64,000 nucleotides of DNA from Panulirus ornatus (taxonomy: Eukaryota; Arthropoda; Malacostraca; Decapoda; Palinuridae), in contig NC_092264.1 in the NCBI RefSeq assembly GCF_036320965.1, forward strand, positions 16,849,775 to 16,913,774. The letters are read 5' to 3'. Under the pieces are notes generated by a model, which saw only the letters and a list, made by a program, of their open reading frames with translations, was not told where the DNA came from and ran no database searches. Every line of letters begins with the position of its first letter. Position 1 is the stretch's first letter. This document shows, piece by piece, positions 23,190-36,548 of the stretch. Position numbers and translations under genes: made by a program.

Positions 23190-23238
23190 ATGAGGGTGGC
23201 GTCGATAATGATGGTTACACTGACCCTACACAACTTAG
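23190..23238 (+). CDS. Candidate signal-peptide exon 1 of the SOD-repeat gene
   Basis: The ATG at 23190 opens MRVASIMMVTLTLHNL and ends in a phase 1 donor (TTAG|GTAAGG). The first clear SOD exon at 45773 needs exactly phase 1, and the join makes a Gly codon followed by Ser-Ser-Thr-Cys. The peptide has an Arg, a short hydrophobic core (VASIMMVTLTL) and small residues before a Cys, as in a signal peptide, which fits a secreted SOD-repeat protein. The link is inference: the implied intron is 22.5 kb and another first exon could be used. Confidence 0.4.
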
Positions 23239-24782
23239 GTAAGGACTTGCAGTGTGTCTATAGAATGACAAAGAACGTGGTTGCCTTAGGAATTTTTAGT
23301 CCAATTTAATAGATCAACAATGTTAGTAAAATTCTATAGATTACACAGGTATATACATACGTCTGTATGCCCAATGGTAATGCTTTGTGCAATTACATTT
23401 TACGTCAGTGTGTTCCTGCATCTATAATATTGTTGTAAGTTGTTGTACTACACAGTGGTTGCTAAACACTAACGAATGAATGGTTGTCCTTAAACAATGA
23501 CTTTCTAGTTATGTTACACCGCCGGTCTCCAGTGTTTCTGCTTTCATTATGAAAAAAAAAAAGTGTGAGGCTTTATATGACTTAAAGTGTGTAAGACAGG
23601 TACACAGGGTTAGTTGTAACCTTATTGAATGAGTGTGATCGAGCAACCGAGGATCGGAAACTGTGTGATTTGCTACTGGGGATATACCGTCTTGTAGACG
23701 ACCATGGGTGTGATAAACCAGGTACTCAGCGTTCTGAGGAAAGAAGAGTCATGGTTCTCTCTTGTTTCTTCTTCTTCATATAAAACCCAAGACCCAGATA
23801 CTACTCAGAAATGCCATGAATCTCGATTTGTGATAACTTATAGATTAGTGAAAATGATAATAATTATTATCATTATTATTATTATTCCTGCCCACATGGC
23901 CATTTTTCTAAGAGCTCGTGCAGCTTCAAGGCTGCGCAACAGTCAGTAGCAGCAAAATTAGACTCCTTTAGCGTGAGAAGTTCCTCGGTGAGATTTTACT
24001 CCCTTCCATTGTCGACCATATTACTATCGTGCCTAAGTTGACTTGCGACATGCGGTGCAACCACGTACAGGCGTAGTCCAATGACATTCACAGGAGGAGT
24101 TAGGGGACCAGTCACCACTGCCTACTTTGCTTTGACCAAGGAAGCTGTTACCCGCTTCACTTGCCAGCAATCAAGATGCATGACCTGAGTACGCTATCAC
24201 TCAGCATGATGGTCTAAGCTTCAAAATATCGCGGATAGGGTTGCCAAGGGCTGATGCAGGCATTGGGGGAGGAACGTGGGCATATTATCGTCCCATAGGA
24301 CTGTTCTGAATACATCCTTGTGAGGGAAAGACAGAGAAAAAGTCTAAAATTTGTTTATCTACTTAAATATTTTCTGTTGTTTGGTCACACTATCAATATT
24401 CTTGATTTTTCTCTCCCCTTATCCGGGCCTCACAGAAGCCTTGGGCTCTGGGAATTTTTCCCCGTTTTTCTCCGTCATCTCGTTAGGCCTGATCACGGAT
24501 CCGTAAGAACTGAATCCATGTCCCCCGCACTACACCTGAACTCTGTTTTTTACGGTTTGAGGTAAAAGTTGACCTGTGAATATGGCCGGTGCTTTATGAC
24601 GAAGGTTAGACCTCTCAGTAGCGACACTTTGGAGTGCTGTAGTTATGGCTTACATCACAGATAAGGGATTGTCGTGTATGCTACAGTTCATAAGGTAGTA
24701 GTAATCATTATAGTCACGAGGGGTATTTTAGCGACGACAGTACTGCAAAAATAAGCCTACGTATCTTGAACAACGTAACCCC

Positions 24783-24875
24783 AAATAAAGTTTAATATCT
24801 TAAGTTAATCCTCAATAAAAACAACATAACCTCAAATAGAGTTTAATATCTTAAGTTAATCCTCAATAAAGGCGA
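24783..24875 (+). repeat. Tandem duplication, about 45 bp
   Basis: AGTTTAATATCTTAAGTTAA followed by TCCTCAATAAA occurs twice in succession. Confidence 0.75.
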
Positions 24876-25078
24876 CGATTGCACTTATTTGTATCGTCTT
24901 ACCAAGCTCTTTGATTATCTGGAAACAGATGAGGATCGATCGGATGGCCCTTAGTCTAATTTTTTTGGATTATCTAGCGCACTAAGAACAGCCTATTGGA
25001 AATACGTAATACGTAGGCAAACCATTTGTTGATAGGAAATGAAATATTGGAATATAGAAATGTTATTAGGGGAGAATC

Positions 25079-25320
25079 CCTGGGGATAGGGGAGAAAGAA
25101 TACTTCCCACGTATTCCCTGCGTGTCGTAGAAGGCGACTAAAAGGGGAGGGAGCGGGGGTCGAGAAATCCTCCCCTCTCGCTTTTTTTTTTTTTTTAATT
25201 TTCCAAAAGAAGGAACAGAGAATGGGGCCAGGTGAGGATATTCCCTCAAAGGTCCAGTCTTATGTTCTTAACGCTACCTCGCTAACGCGGGAAATGGCGA
25301 ATAGTTTGAAAGAAAGAAGA
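25079..25320 (+). mobile_element. Cassette copy A6, full length
   Basis: A complete copy from CCCTGGGGATAGGGG to the tail GCTAACGCGGGAAATGGCG and AATAGTTTGAAAGAAAGAAG. Unlike most copies it is not flanked by long (TA)n, which shows that the unit ends are the same without the microsatellite. Confidence 0.8.
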
Positions 25321-28086
25321 AATGTTACTATATTCGCAAAGATGATTCAATCTCGGATGTATTAAATCATTAAGCTTAGTTACTGCCTACAACGATCGTG
25401 GCATCGGGTATGGGCAATATCAACATTACTACCACTTTTTATCCATAAGCCCATCTATCATAGTTCTCCATTCATGTGTTTGAAGGTTAGTCATGAACTT
25501 AGTGATGATTCCTTATATTTGATAGCTTCGTAGAAGAGAGGGCAGGGTGAAGGTAAAGCAAACTAATGACTATGTGAATGAAGGCTGGGAAATGGGCGAA
25601 AAACGCAGCCAGGCTGGAGGTGAGGCAAGTTGCCGATACAGCGTTGAGGCGAACTGGGTCGGATTGGTTCCCATGTTTATAAGGTTTGCAAGTATGTTGC
25701 ATTATTACCTTAAACGCTGGGTATAAAAGTATTTTTTCGCAACGTTAGTTTGGATGGAAACTGTTAGCTGGCAGAAAAATGGTGACTGACTGAGATCGTG
25801 ACAATTCATGAATTAGGGAAGTGGGTCAGTCGTGTATGGAGACTTAAAAGCCTTACAAATGTGACAATATATTGATATGAAATTGTTTATTGTTCATTGA
25901 ATGCATAATAGATTCTGGGATTAATGTAAAAGATTGATTAAAAAAAAAACTTTTGCTTCAGTTTTCGGAATGTTGCTAAGGAAAAAATGAATACATAATA
26001 CAAAGAAATATGTAAGAATAAGTTGATCTTCACAGCTGGTTGTTAATTTGCTTACGTTTTGTACATTAAGACAAAAATTTTTGTTCTTAGCTTGAACTGT
26101 AGGCGCTTGTTATCATATGGAAGTCGTTTACGTAGTTCGCTTGTTAGCTGCCTGCTTGTCGACCAGGACTGGAGCATTTTCTATCCGCAGGTCAAAATGT
26201 ATGTAGGCATAATTCTAAGAGATGAGACACTGCTCAGAGTCGCCAGGTATACAAGTAAGAACCAGAAATTTGTAGGTTCTGGGTGACCTGGTAGACTATA
26301 ATAACTTTACGTAGCCATGAGGTTCCCCCAGCTCCACACCATGCATTCACTTTATAGTCCTGCACCTCCACTTCTGACGCTGTCCACCTTCCAATAAGAC
26401 TTGTAATGAGAGAGGCCGGTTTTAGATTTATTTATCTTTTATTACCAGCAAGACGAAACATATTTCACCGCACGGGAGCAAATGATGAGAAAATAGAGAA
26501 TGTTTTTCCCGAACTTAACACCACGGCGAATTAACCCATCGTCACCTTGGACAATGAGCACCAATAAGAACTCGCAAACAGTGAACGTAAAAGGAAAAAC
26601 TCCCTCGTCAAGGAATGTTATAGATATTATGACCTGGTAAACTTGCCATTATTCCTGCAGGTGTTATCAACCCTAGTGAGACAATGGCTAGGTTGGGTGT
26701 CTTGCCTACACCGCCCCACGGCTTCCGTGGTGTTACCCTTTCCCTGACATACATCAGGAGTGAGTGGTGTCCGGTCATTGGCGTTTTGAATTATGTCGAG
26801 TTTTCGTGAATATTGACGTTATTTTTGGCTCATTTTGAGCAGTCACTTGTTCGTAGGCTCGTCCGAACTTGATATTCCCAGTTGCTCTCAGTATCTTTGA
26901 ATATTTCGAACTTAAACTAACCTTAGTTTCTTCAAGCATTTCGAAGTTTAACATGATTCATTTATTGAGCCGGTTTATTTTCCTGATTCTCACAGTCTCG
27001 AACACTTCGAATCAATCGGCTCGAATCTGGTGAAGTCTGTAGTACCAGCTAACCAGCAAGTATTGCTCTCTGCAAACTGTAGTTTTTATACAGACGTGAA
27101 GGGTTTGGAAGTACGCTATACATCAAACACTTGTGGAATACAATGTAACTTTCCGTCTGTTCAGTAGATAGAGGCATTCCAGTTAAAGTACCCCCGGATC
27201 TCCATGGACCTTAAGGCTGTGGTGGGGTTTGTGTGGAACAATGAGATAGCCTGAGTTATGGCAGCGGGGATTTTCCGTTCCCTGGTAGGTTTAACCATGC
27301 TACAAAGGTCGAGTTTGAGCTCTCAGACGAACACATGTAGGCTGTTTCTCTCCCATACTTTTCGTTCCTCCCTTCTTGGTCCATCAAAGCTGGAATTGGT
27401 CATTTGTTTGAGTTAGAATGAATTTCTAAGATATTCTAAACTGTATTAAGGGCGCTGAATAGCCTTAGATGTTCCAGTACATACTTGGCTTAAAAAGTCC
27501 TAAATTTTATAACCTAATCTAATCCATTTAAAGTACACTGGAACAAACTGGTTGATGAGCTTAGGAAAGCTGATGTGCCGCGCCCCATCTTATCTGAGCG
27601 TAAGGGGGCTCCAAACCCTCAATTTGCCGACTTTTCACTTACGCTGATTCCAGAGACTTTGATGAGATCAATATAATTTTATCGGCGAATCTTAGGTGAT
27701 TGAAATACATGCCATTAACGCAAACATTTATTTTCCTAGTTCAGCTTTTATGAGCCCTAATACTTTCATGAATCACTTGAGAATAATGACATTCCATTGT
27801 CATGTTCTTCTTTCTATATTCTTTTATTTTTCTTTGAAGTTGGTAAAACGTTGATGCTACGTTGTCATATACGTGTCCAATTATTACCAAGTACGTATCA
27901 CGTATGTATTGTCTTTTAAGACGAGTTCAAGACAGAACTTGTGGTGACGGAATCAAACGCCTATTCGCAATCTATGAGAATCATGCGATGATGTTTCCCA
28001 CGATCAACACATCCTTCCATTATATGTTGCTGCTGTAGCTTCTTCCAGTTCCTGCTTGTTAGTATGACTGAGGTGCATCGACTGTG

Positions 28087-28090
<4 letters not shown>

Positions 28091-28151
<61 letters not shown>
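28091..28151. repeat. (TA)n microsatellite
   Basis: Flanks the left arm of the Penelope-like inverted repeat. Confidence 0.95.
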
Positions 28152-28153
<2 letters not shown>

Positions 28154-28275
28154 CTATGAGTCCACGGGGAAAATGAAACACGATAGGTTCCCAAACTTAT
28201 CGTGAACTTACCGTGTTTCATTTTCCCCGTGGACTCATAGGAATATACTTGATCACGTTCAAAATTGTGATCCTT

Positions 28276-28279
<4 letters not shown>
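28152..28279. repeat. Inverted repeat of the Penelope-like fragment
   Basis: Arms 28154-28181 and 28213-28240 are perfect reverse complements (28 bp) with a 31 nt spacer. Each arm is the same sequence as 4100-4130 of the other copy. The spacer carries both versions of the GGGAAC ... TATCG part, so the two copies meet head to head close to the predicted ribozyme cleavage point. Confidence 0.75.

Positions 28280-28350
<71 letters not shown>
28280..28350. repeat. (TA)n microsatellite
   Basis: Lies between the Penelope-like inverted repeat and RTE copy R3. Confidence 0.95.
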
Positions 28351-28354
<4 letters not shown>

Positions 28355-29291
28355 ACATCGCTCCAATTCACTCTATTCTTTGCCCTCCTTTCACCCTCCT
28401 GCATGTTCAGGCCCCGATCACTCAAAATCTTTTTCACTCCATCTTTCCACCTCCAATTTGGTCTCCCTCTTCTCCTCGTTCCCTCCACCTCCGACACATA
28501 TATCCTCTTGGTCAATCTTTCCTCACTCATTCTCTCCATGTGACCAAACCATTTCAAAACACCCTCTTCTGCTCTCTCAACCACGCTCTTTTTATTTCCA
28601 CACATCTCTCTTACCCTTACGTTACTTACTCGATCAAACCACCTCACACCACACATTGTCCTCAAACATCTCATTTCCAGCACATCCATCCTCCTGCGCA
28701 CAACTCTATCCATAGTCCACGCCTCGCAACTATACAACATTGTTGGAACCACTATTCCTTCAAATATACCCATTTTTGCTTTCCGAGATAATGTTCTCGA
28801 CTTCCACACATTCTTCAAGGCTCCCAGAATTTTCGCCCCCTCCCCCACCCTATGATCCACTTCCGCTTCCATGGTTCCATCCGCTGCCAGATCCACTCCC
28901 AGATATCTAAAACACTTCACTTCCTCCAGTTTTTCTCCATTCAAACTCACCTCCCAATTGACTTGACCCTCAACCCTACTGTACCTAATAACCTTGCTCT
29001 TGTTCACATTTACTCTTAACTTTCTTCTTTCACACACTTTACCAAACTCAGTCACCAGCTTCTGCAGTTTCTCACATGAATCAGCCACCAGCGCTGTATC
29101 ATCAGCGAACAACAACTGACTCACTTCCCAAGCTCTCTCATCCCCAACAGACTTCATACTTTCCCCTCTTTCCAAAACTCTTGCATTCACCTCCCTAACA
29201 ACCCCATCCATAAACAAATTAAACAACCATGGAGACATCACACACCCCTGCCGCAAACCTACATTCACTGAGAACCAATCACTTTCCTCTC

Positions 29292-29296
<5 letters not shown>
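28351..29296 (-). mobile_element. RTE RT C-terminal half between two (TA)n arrays (copy R3)
   Basis: The minus strand reads [20 protein letters not shown] through [12 protein letters not shown] and [12 protein letters not shown] to [10 protein letters not shown] with no stop, and is nearly identical to R1 and R4. Both ends are cut inside the ORF and join (TA)n directly. The 3' UTR and tail are missing, which is unusual for target-primed insertion. The frame stays open through the flanking (TA)n as Tyr-Ile repeats. Confidence 0.8.
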
Positions 29297-29383
<87 letters not shown>

Positions 29384-29385
29384 TT
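29297..29385. repeat. (TA)n microsatellite
   Basis: Lies between RTE copy R3 and cassette A7, with one CATA interruption near 29370. Confidence 0.95.
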
Positions 29386-29394
29386 ATTGTGTAT

Positions 29395-29621
29395 CCCTGG
29401 GGATAGGGGATTAAGAATACTTCCCACGTATTCCCTGCGTGTCGTAGAAGGCGACTAAAAGGGGAGGGAGCGGGGGGCTGGAAATCCTCCCCTCTCTCTT
29501 TTTTTTTTTTTTTTTTCCAAAAGAAGGAACAGAGGGGGGCCAGGTGAGGATATTCCAAAAAAGGCCCAGTCCTCTGTTCTTAACGCTACCTCGCTAATGC
29601 GGGAAATGGCGAATAGTTTAA
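29395..29621 (+). mobile_element. Cassette copy A7
   Basis: A full-length copy with (TA)n upstream (29296-29385) and a poly-A then (TA)n after the tail (29622-29707). It lies immediately beside RTE copy R3 in the opposite orientation. Confidence 0.8.
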
Positions 29622-29622
29622 A

Positions 29623-29639
<17 letters not shown>

Positions 29640-29708
<69 letters not shown>
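29640..29708. repeat. (TA)n microsatellite
   Basis: Follows the poly-A of cassette A7. Confidence 0.95.
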
Positions 29709-29710
<2 letters not shown>

Positions 29711-32700
29711 CCCAGGGTACGCTTCAGCGACAGCGATGTCTTCCTGGCTTATCACATAGAATCCTTTATGCTTGGATCAGCCAACAGAGAAGAAACAGAT
29801 ATATCGGACCAGCTTCATAATGTTTGTTGTGAACTACAATATAAGTTATTAAAGATATTCATTTCAATGTGCGATTGTTATTATTCTTACATACAACTTT
29901 CGCGAAGTGTATAGTTTCAGTTCTTAATAAGTCTGATAAATTTCATTATGAACGATTCATAACTTCCTTCTGCTAACATATTCTGATCAGAAGAGAGATG
30001 GTCGTTGGAATTCTTGTCTGTCGACATGGATCTCTTGAGGGACCATCTTAAATTTTACCCTCCATGACAAGTTGCTTTGATTCACACAAAAAGGAACGGA
30101 TACGCAGAATGAAACGGTTCTAGTCCTGTGAAATGAGAGAGAGAGAGAGAAAAGAAAATAGTAAAGCCACTGAGACGAGAACCAGCAATGATGACATATT
30201 CTGCAAGATTAAAAAACGAAAGTCAGGGGTTGAATATTTCTTTAAGGGGCCTTGAACATTGCCCTGAGGGAGGCATGGCCCTTAGTACTCCCTTTACCTC
30301 CCCAAGTCCTTCTGCAGTTTGTATTGTGTCTTTGGAAGCTGTCCGTGTTATCTTCACCTTTTCGGGTGTATTCTTAGCTCACTGTGAAGTTGGCTGACAC
30401 CGAAATGGAAGGTGAATGGAACACTTTTCCGTGTTGTTTTGATGGCATTTGTGGCGGCAGGCGGTGGGGACCACACGCGCCTGATGGCCAGGTCAGTACG
30501 ATTAAACCATAATTACGTTAGTCCAGAGGCCTTACACAGGTTTGTCTGAACCCATTCACTGCCTCTCCCTCCACAGTAGTTCCTCCACATGATCAGTGCT
30601 CAAACCCGCTCGCTGTCACACCGACCACACCTCCGTCACCAGCAATTACATCCACGATTTACAACTCCTAGGTCATTAAGAGCAAATTTCTCCGTAATTT
30701 CTAAGGTCAGTACGGCCCTCGAGGTAACCCAAGTAAAGACAGATCACTTGTGTGGTAAACACAGGAACTTGACCTTAGGATCTAAGAGTAATATATGGTC
30801 GGCGGACGGGCGGCCACAGGGCGATCCGTGTCCCCCCTGCAGGCTGGGGCGACCCCAGCCCCGCCATCTATTTACTTCGGTTTTCCTCCTTATCGGTGTT
30901 GTTATGTCTTGCCTTCCCCTTATCTGATACTTTCCTCCTCGAGCATCTACTTTCCATTTTCCTACGCTCTCGCCAGTGTGGCTGGAGAAATACACCATTC
31001 AGATTCTAATGGTTACATGAGTTTTTTTTATCGGTGAATAGTTAAGTGAAGCGTCAGGGGAAGGAGCAGCCTCGTACAGATCTACAAATTTTTGACGTTA
31101 ACTCCTCCAGCTCGTTTTAAAATCGTAGTGTCTTGAAAACAGAGGAACGTAGGGAAACCAACTTGCTGCAGAGTGAGCACAGATGCTCGCTGTAGGATAT
31201 CGACGCATGTTACACCATGGAACAAACCCAGGTGCTCACACTGTTTTGTTTATCACTTCATACTGACACACAGGTTCGTTTTAATACTTCCGCTGCGTCT
31301 CTTGATCATTAGACATTTTGTATTAATTTTCTTCCTTGAATTTGTCTCATGTTTGTATTTTTGGTATCGTTCATCTGTGGTGGGGATGACTATTCCTCCC
31401 TAACAGTATGTCGGTATTCCAATATACCTCGACGGTATTCTATGCTTGTAAGATTTGTACACACCTGATGTGTTACTTTTTGCCTGTCCGTCGATATCCT
31501 TTTTTTTCCTGATTTATAATTTCTTTTTGAAGACTTAATCCTCTGTATTGGATCACTCTGTTGCATTCAGTTGTGCCTTCATGTCTTTAGTTTTCGTTGC
31601 TTTTGTTGGACTTTAACTTTTCCTGGAGATTTTAATTGTCAGCACCATGAAAGGGCAACAACCCTTGGTCGTCAGACTCCCAGCGTCAATCGAATCTTGC
31701 TTTGGTTGTCAATTTGCTGGGACACCAAACTCTAATCGACTCTGTAATGTGTCGGACAGAAAACCTCGTATCACATATAATGTGCCCCATTGTTCGCTAG
31801 ACGAGGGTCTGTGAACACGATATAGAACACCTGCCGCCGAGATGAGGCTGTAAGATAGACGTTTAAACATATGACATTTTGTGGCTAATATGTTCCCCGG
31901 TATAGCTAGCCAGGTTAGCATCACCAGTGGAGTGGTGTAGGAGCAAATACCTTTTCTCAGGAGGATCGAGGATAAACTTAACATGAGGACAGCCAGTCTT
32001 GGGTTCCAGAGCAACTACAGCAGGCGCTGAACTGGTAAATAAAGGAATACGGTGTATGTCGAAGTATCGTGTGATTCTGAGAAAATGGGAAAAAAGGTTA
32101 CATGGAACTGTGTCAGATTTTGCAGTAATATCTGCGAGAAGTGTTCAACCTTAAAGATCTATGCTGTTCACGTACTGTGCCATGAAAGTAGTCTTACCTA
32201 AATTGCTAAATAGTATCTTGCTGAATACAAAGTTAACAATTTGATACATTCTAAATTCCGATTGTGAACTATAGATACCATTCTATTTCAATCAGTGAGG
32301 CATTTATTCTTTAGATTATCTAACCTTTAATTATTTTTGTAACATTTACATGAGAATGAGTGGCGTTAGAAGGTATAACTTTTATCACCTAAGTCTTTGA
32401 ATTAATTCGTACTCTTGCGTTTCCAAATATATGGTAAATACAATAATTTTCAAGTACGATGTGTTTCATGGAAACGTTTCTTGAATGCATCTTCATATGA
32501 GCGTGCTGGAGCTGTTTCTCGATAGAGAGGTCGTTGGTAGACTGAAATGGTTCAGCGTATTATGTAGAACGATGTTAGTACTGTAGAGCAGTGCATTACA
32601 ACCAGTTATAAGGCTTTCATAAGATATATCCTGTGTCAGTGAAGTTCTGAAATAGCCCCAATTATCCAGACAACAACATCATGGCTAAGTTTTCAGCTTA

Positions 32701-35700
32701 ACATGATTCGTCCAGCGAAATATGACTTGTATACAATCTCTTTGTTACATTGCCACCCGCTAAAGCTTTGAATTAACATATTAGTAAGAAAATAGAAAGT
32801 CCCCATATATTTTTTTTTTGTTTCGAAACATCCTGATTATTTTCGTTTAGATCATGGTAAAGAGTTGAAGGCCAGTGTGGTGGGTTAAGTCAGGGAGGAG
32901 AAGGTTGGCTGTTCGTGCAGAGCAGCTGGACCTCTTACACTGCGATGGAGAGGGAGTCAGACTGTTTAAGGGAGTGAGGATAGAGGGGTATGTGATACAT
33001 GGAGAGACATGGGTGAAGGAGTGCACTGTTGGAGGGATGAAGGGTGAGGGAGATTACTGATGGAGTATAGGGTATGTGGAAGGAAACATTACAGTAGCTA
33101 ACGAAGCTTTTAACATGATTGGTTTTGAAATGTTAGTCATATTTCGACATACCAGTTGGAATGCTAAACTAAAAGAACAATTCTGGAGTTCATGAGAAAG
33201 ACACAGCACCAAAGTGTGACTGATGACTGGCATCATCCGAGACGGTGATTTATTGACATACGTCTGCAGTGCAAAGGCATCTGCAGGGACGTGACGCCAT
33301 CAGACCATCCGCTCTCCCACGCTAATGGATAGACTTATTGGTGTCTGGAATTTCCCGAGGCTATGGCGGTGTGGTCTGAACACACTCACGCGAACGAGCG
33401 AAGCCTCACAACAGACCGTCTGAAACAACTGGACAAAACACGCTTCCAGAAATTCCTAGACAGCAGTTGTGTTCCCAGTTATAAAATCATTTTTTTTTCT
33501 TCATGAATTTTTAAGCCAAATTTCTTCGGAATAGATGAGAAACATCAACCTACGTATAGTTTTAGAGTTCTGGAATTAAGGAGAGGAAATTCGAAATTCA
33601 CTGTTCGTCAGGCAAGCGCCAAAATGATATAGTTCATTTAAGACGTTAGAATGTACAACACACACTCCAAACTGTAATTTTATTACACAATGTAATGAAA
33701 ATATTCCTACTATATGTAGCTTTAGTCATATATAAGGACCATAACCTTTATGTGTCCAGAAAACGTCGATAAATTGGAAGTGTACAGGAGTTTGCGGTGA
33801 AGGTCGAGGCAGCCATCCACTGTAGAGTCGGTACCGAAGCGCCCACTCTGGAACCAATAGTGTCCACTCAGGAGCCAGTAGTATCCACTCAGGAGCTAGT
33901 AGCGTCCACTCAGGAGCCAGTAGTGTCCACTCAGGAGCCAGTAGTGTCCACTCAGGAGCCAGTAGCGTCATATCCCATTAATCTGCCGTATCAGTTGTGT
34001 GTTCCATCAGTCGCCTCGCTCAGCACCTAAGGTTACCGGCGGTGGTGGGAAGTGTGCACTCAACACCGTCTTATGGCGTGAGTGAAGGTAGAGGCCTCCC
34101 ATGGTAATTGTCGGTGCATCGGCCTTGGCCGATGGCATTGTCTACAGAGGGCTCCATCCTGCTGGGTGGGTTCCATGTTAATCATAGGCACAGTTGTCTG
34201 AGGTGGTTGGGATCCTCCCTGAATATTCGAGGTGGTGAGTTAGTCTTAGATCTCGCATGGTGATGGCAACAGGGACATAAATTGTTTAAATGTGGTTAGT
34301 CTTTATCCAGGGAGAAACTGTGATAAAACACGCAGGATAAATTAGTTTTTATCTTGATGGAAGAATAATTATGGAGCATAAGGAAAACGGTTCCGGATAA
34401 TCACATAAGGTTATGTGCAGAGCAAGTCTTGCTTACGAACCTTCAAACATATCCCTGAGAAGGTAACCCGAGGGATGACGAATCGTAGCTTAATCACATA
34501 CGGCAGACAAGACATCAGGTTTAAGCTACGTCTTCGATGGTGTGAAACTCTTTAGCAGCGGCCAAAAGGCTTGTGCATTGGTGTCTAAAAATTGTCCATC
34601 GACAACTCGTCTTCTATGGAGCCAAATCATCTCTGATTAACGCGTCATGAATCATTATTTTCACCTCAAAGTTCATGAAGCTGCAGGCCAGGCGGGGGGA
34701 TCTTGTCCTGGTGGTGGAGGCTGCAATTGTCGAGAACTTTAAACTGTATGAATCGTGGGATTGTAGGGAGTAGAGGGTGTGTCATGAAGCTGAGGAGAAC
34801 TGAATGGATGAGAACCATACAGATATGTTGGTCATGACAGCCTACTTCTTGTACAAAACAAATGTATCTATACGTGCATTGTGTGTCATCCCAGTCGCAA
34901 GAGGCTAATGAAAATATAATGATGTCTCCTTTTAAAACGGCAGCGTCAACGATCTTCCCAAACGTGAAAAGTTGTCGCAACAAAATCCTGTAGCTGCTGA
35001 GCCTGTGTCTTCACCACAGACCAGACGTCTGTCTGGCCCACTTAAGGAAGGGTCACAGTGCTGTATAGTGGAATGCGTTTTCGTCGAGGGGAACGTAAGT
35101 AGGATGACTCCCTGGTGTAATATGTGAATGTCATAAAGCGTTTCCTAATCTTTTAGACAAGAGGAAGCAAACATGTCTTCTAAATCTCTATTTTTTTCTT
35201 TCGTATGCGTTCATCAGGGGTTCGTACTTCTATTAAGAAATACTTTCTAACAAGTGTTCAAGACGTTTGTAATGTAATTCGTCACAGTGACGTACTTTCT
35301 TCTTCCCGCCTGTATGATGGTAATACAAACAATCCATCAGTGTTTCGTCAGCAGAATCATGATAGATGTGTAGCACTCGTGTCTTAACAATGGAAGCTAT
35401 ACAGACTATAGGACGCTATGAACCCCCTCCCTCTACCGACGCTCTGCAGCACACACACAAAATCACATACTGCACTATCAACACTTAAACGCGCTCATAA
35501 AAACGAATTAGATATCCTCTGACACGCAAACACATTTGTCAACACATCCGGTCATATATCGGCGCACAAATACTATAGATATATCAATATTTCCTTATCA
35601 TTAGGTGGCTGAACCTGTCTTGGAACTTATACTTAAAAATAAAGAATTTCAATACAGATCGGACTGAGAACCTCGTTGAAAAAGTTACATTTAATCTCTT

Positions 35701-36357
35701 GTTTTGCTCAGATAATTATACTTTCACTTTAATCGCAGTAGTTTTACGAGTGCCCGTGAGGTGGCTCTGGAGTTCATGGCGTTTGATGATGCAGTTCAAG
35801 GTGAGTTCAGTAGCCCGTCACTAAGGAATCTGTTCCCAGCATCAGCCTGGGAACACCCTAGAGCCATCATCGCTCACACACACCTTCATTATATACTCTG
35901 AACCCGAATATTTATAAGCCTCCGGCTCGCGTGTCGTCAGTGTGAAGCAATGCCGAGCATGCGAGCGGCTACTGAATCATCGACCGGGCTGGCCAGAGTG
36001 TAGACACCGCGTACGTGGAGAGTAACTTAACTCCCCCCGCCCTACTGGTAGCTGCACGCAAAGTTATCATGACATATGGATGCCAGATGATCCATATACA
36101 GGTCCGTCTTCCTCCTCCTGTGCCCAGCGTCTGGCTGTCAGCAGGCCACAAGGAGAGGAACTATTCGATACCACGGGCAGGAGCTTTGGGGTGTCTCTGT
36201 GAAGGACGACTGCAGTCCGGGCCTAAGATGTCCTCAGCAAAGGTCTTTCTCGGTGGGTCTTCAGTCCCCCGTGTGATCTGAGGACTGGTCCTCGCCCAGG
36301 GCAGTACACAAGCAGTAAATGGCCATGAGAAGGTCATGCCGTCCATATGACGTATGT

Positions 36358-36358
<1 letters not shown>
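29709..36358. other. Putative SOD-repeat intron 1, part 2: no gene seen
   Basis: Mixed-composition DNA with only short ORFs. The one clear structure is the 21 bp minisatellite at 33842-33969. Confidence 0.35.
33842..33969 (+). repeat. 21 bp minisatellite, 6 copies
   Basis: The unit GTGTCCACTCAGGAGCCAGT + A is repeated with few changes. It is a multiple of three and open on both strands (Val-Ser-Thr-Gln-Glu-Pro-Val on +). There is no start or splice context that would make it a gene. Confidence 0.85.

Positions 36359-36385
<27 letters not shown>
36359..36385. repeat. (GT)n microsatellite
   Basis: Short GT run upstream of a (TA)n array. Confidence 0.9.
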
Positions 36386-36388
<3 letters not shown>

Positions 36389-36478
36389 ATGTGTTAAGGA
36401 AGCCTCACTGTTTATGATACAGTTTGTTGAAATTCACTAGGAGTTGGTCTATAAAATGATTACCTGGCTTAGGCTAGA

Positions 36479-36545
<67 letters not shown>
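36479..36545. repeat. (TA)n microsatellite
   Basis: It is preceded by TGATTACCTGGCTTAGGCTA, which resembles the 3' end of the tRNA-derived SINE; that match is weak. Confidence 0.93.

Positions 36546-36548
<3 letters not shown>

Larger units (their letters stand above)
23700..28090. other. Putative SOD-repeat intron 1, part 1: no gene seen
   Basis: Apart from cassette A6 and a 45 bp duplication there are only short shadow ORFs. Nothing resembles a known protein or RNA. Confidence 0.35.

Noticed and set aside
23704..23949. An 81-codon ORF shortly after the candidate signal exon
   Set aside because: It includes an (ATT)n run giving poly-Ile, has no recognisable motif, and its splice phases do not fit the SOD-repeat gene.
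28087..29427. A 446-codon frame with long Tyr-Ile repeats at both ends
   Set aside because: The Tyr-Ile parts are (TA)n microsatellite. Only the middle is an RT fragment (copy R3), so this is not one gene.
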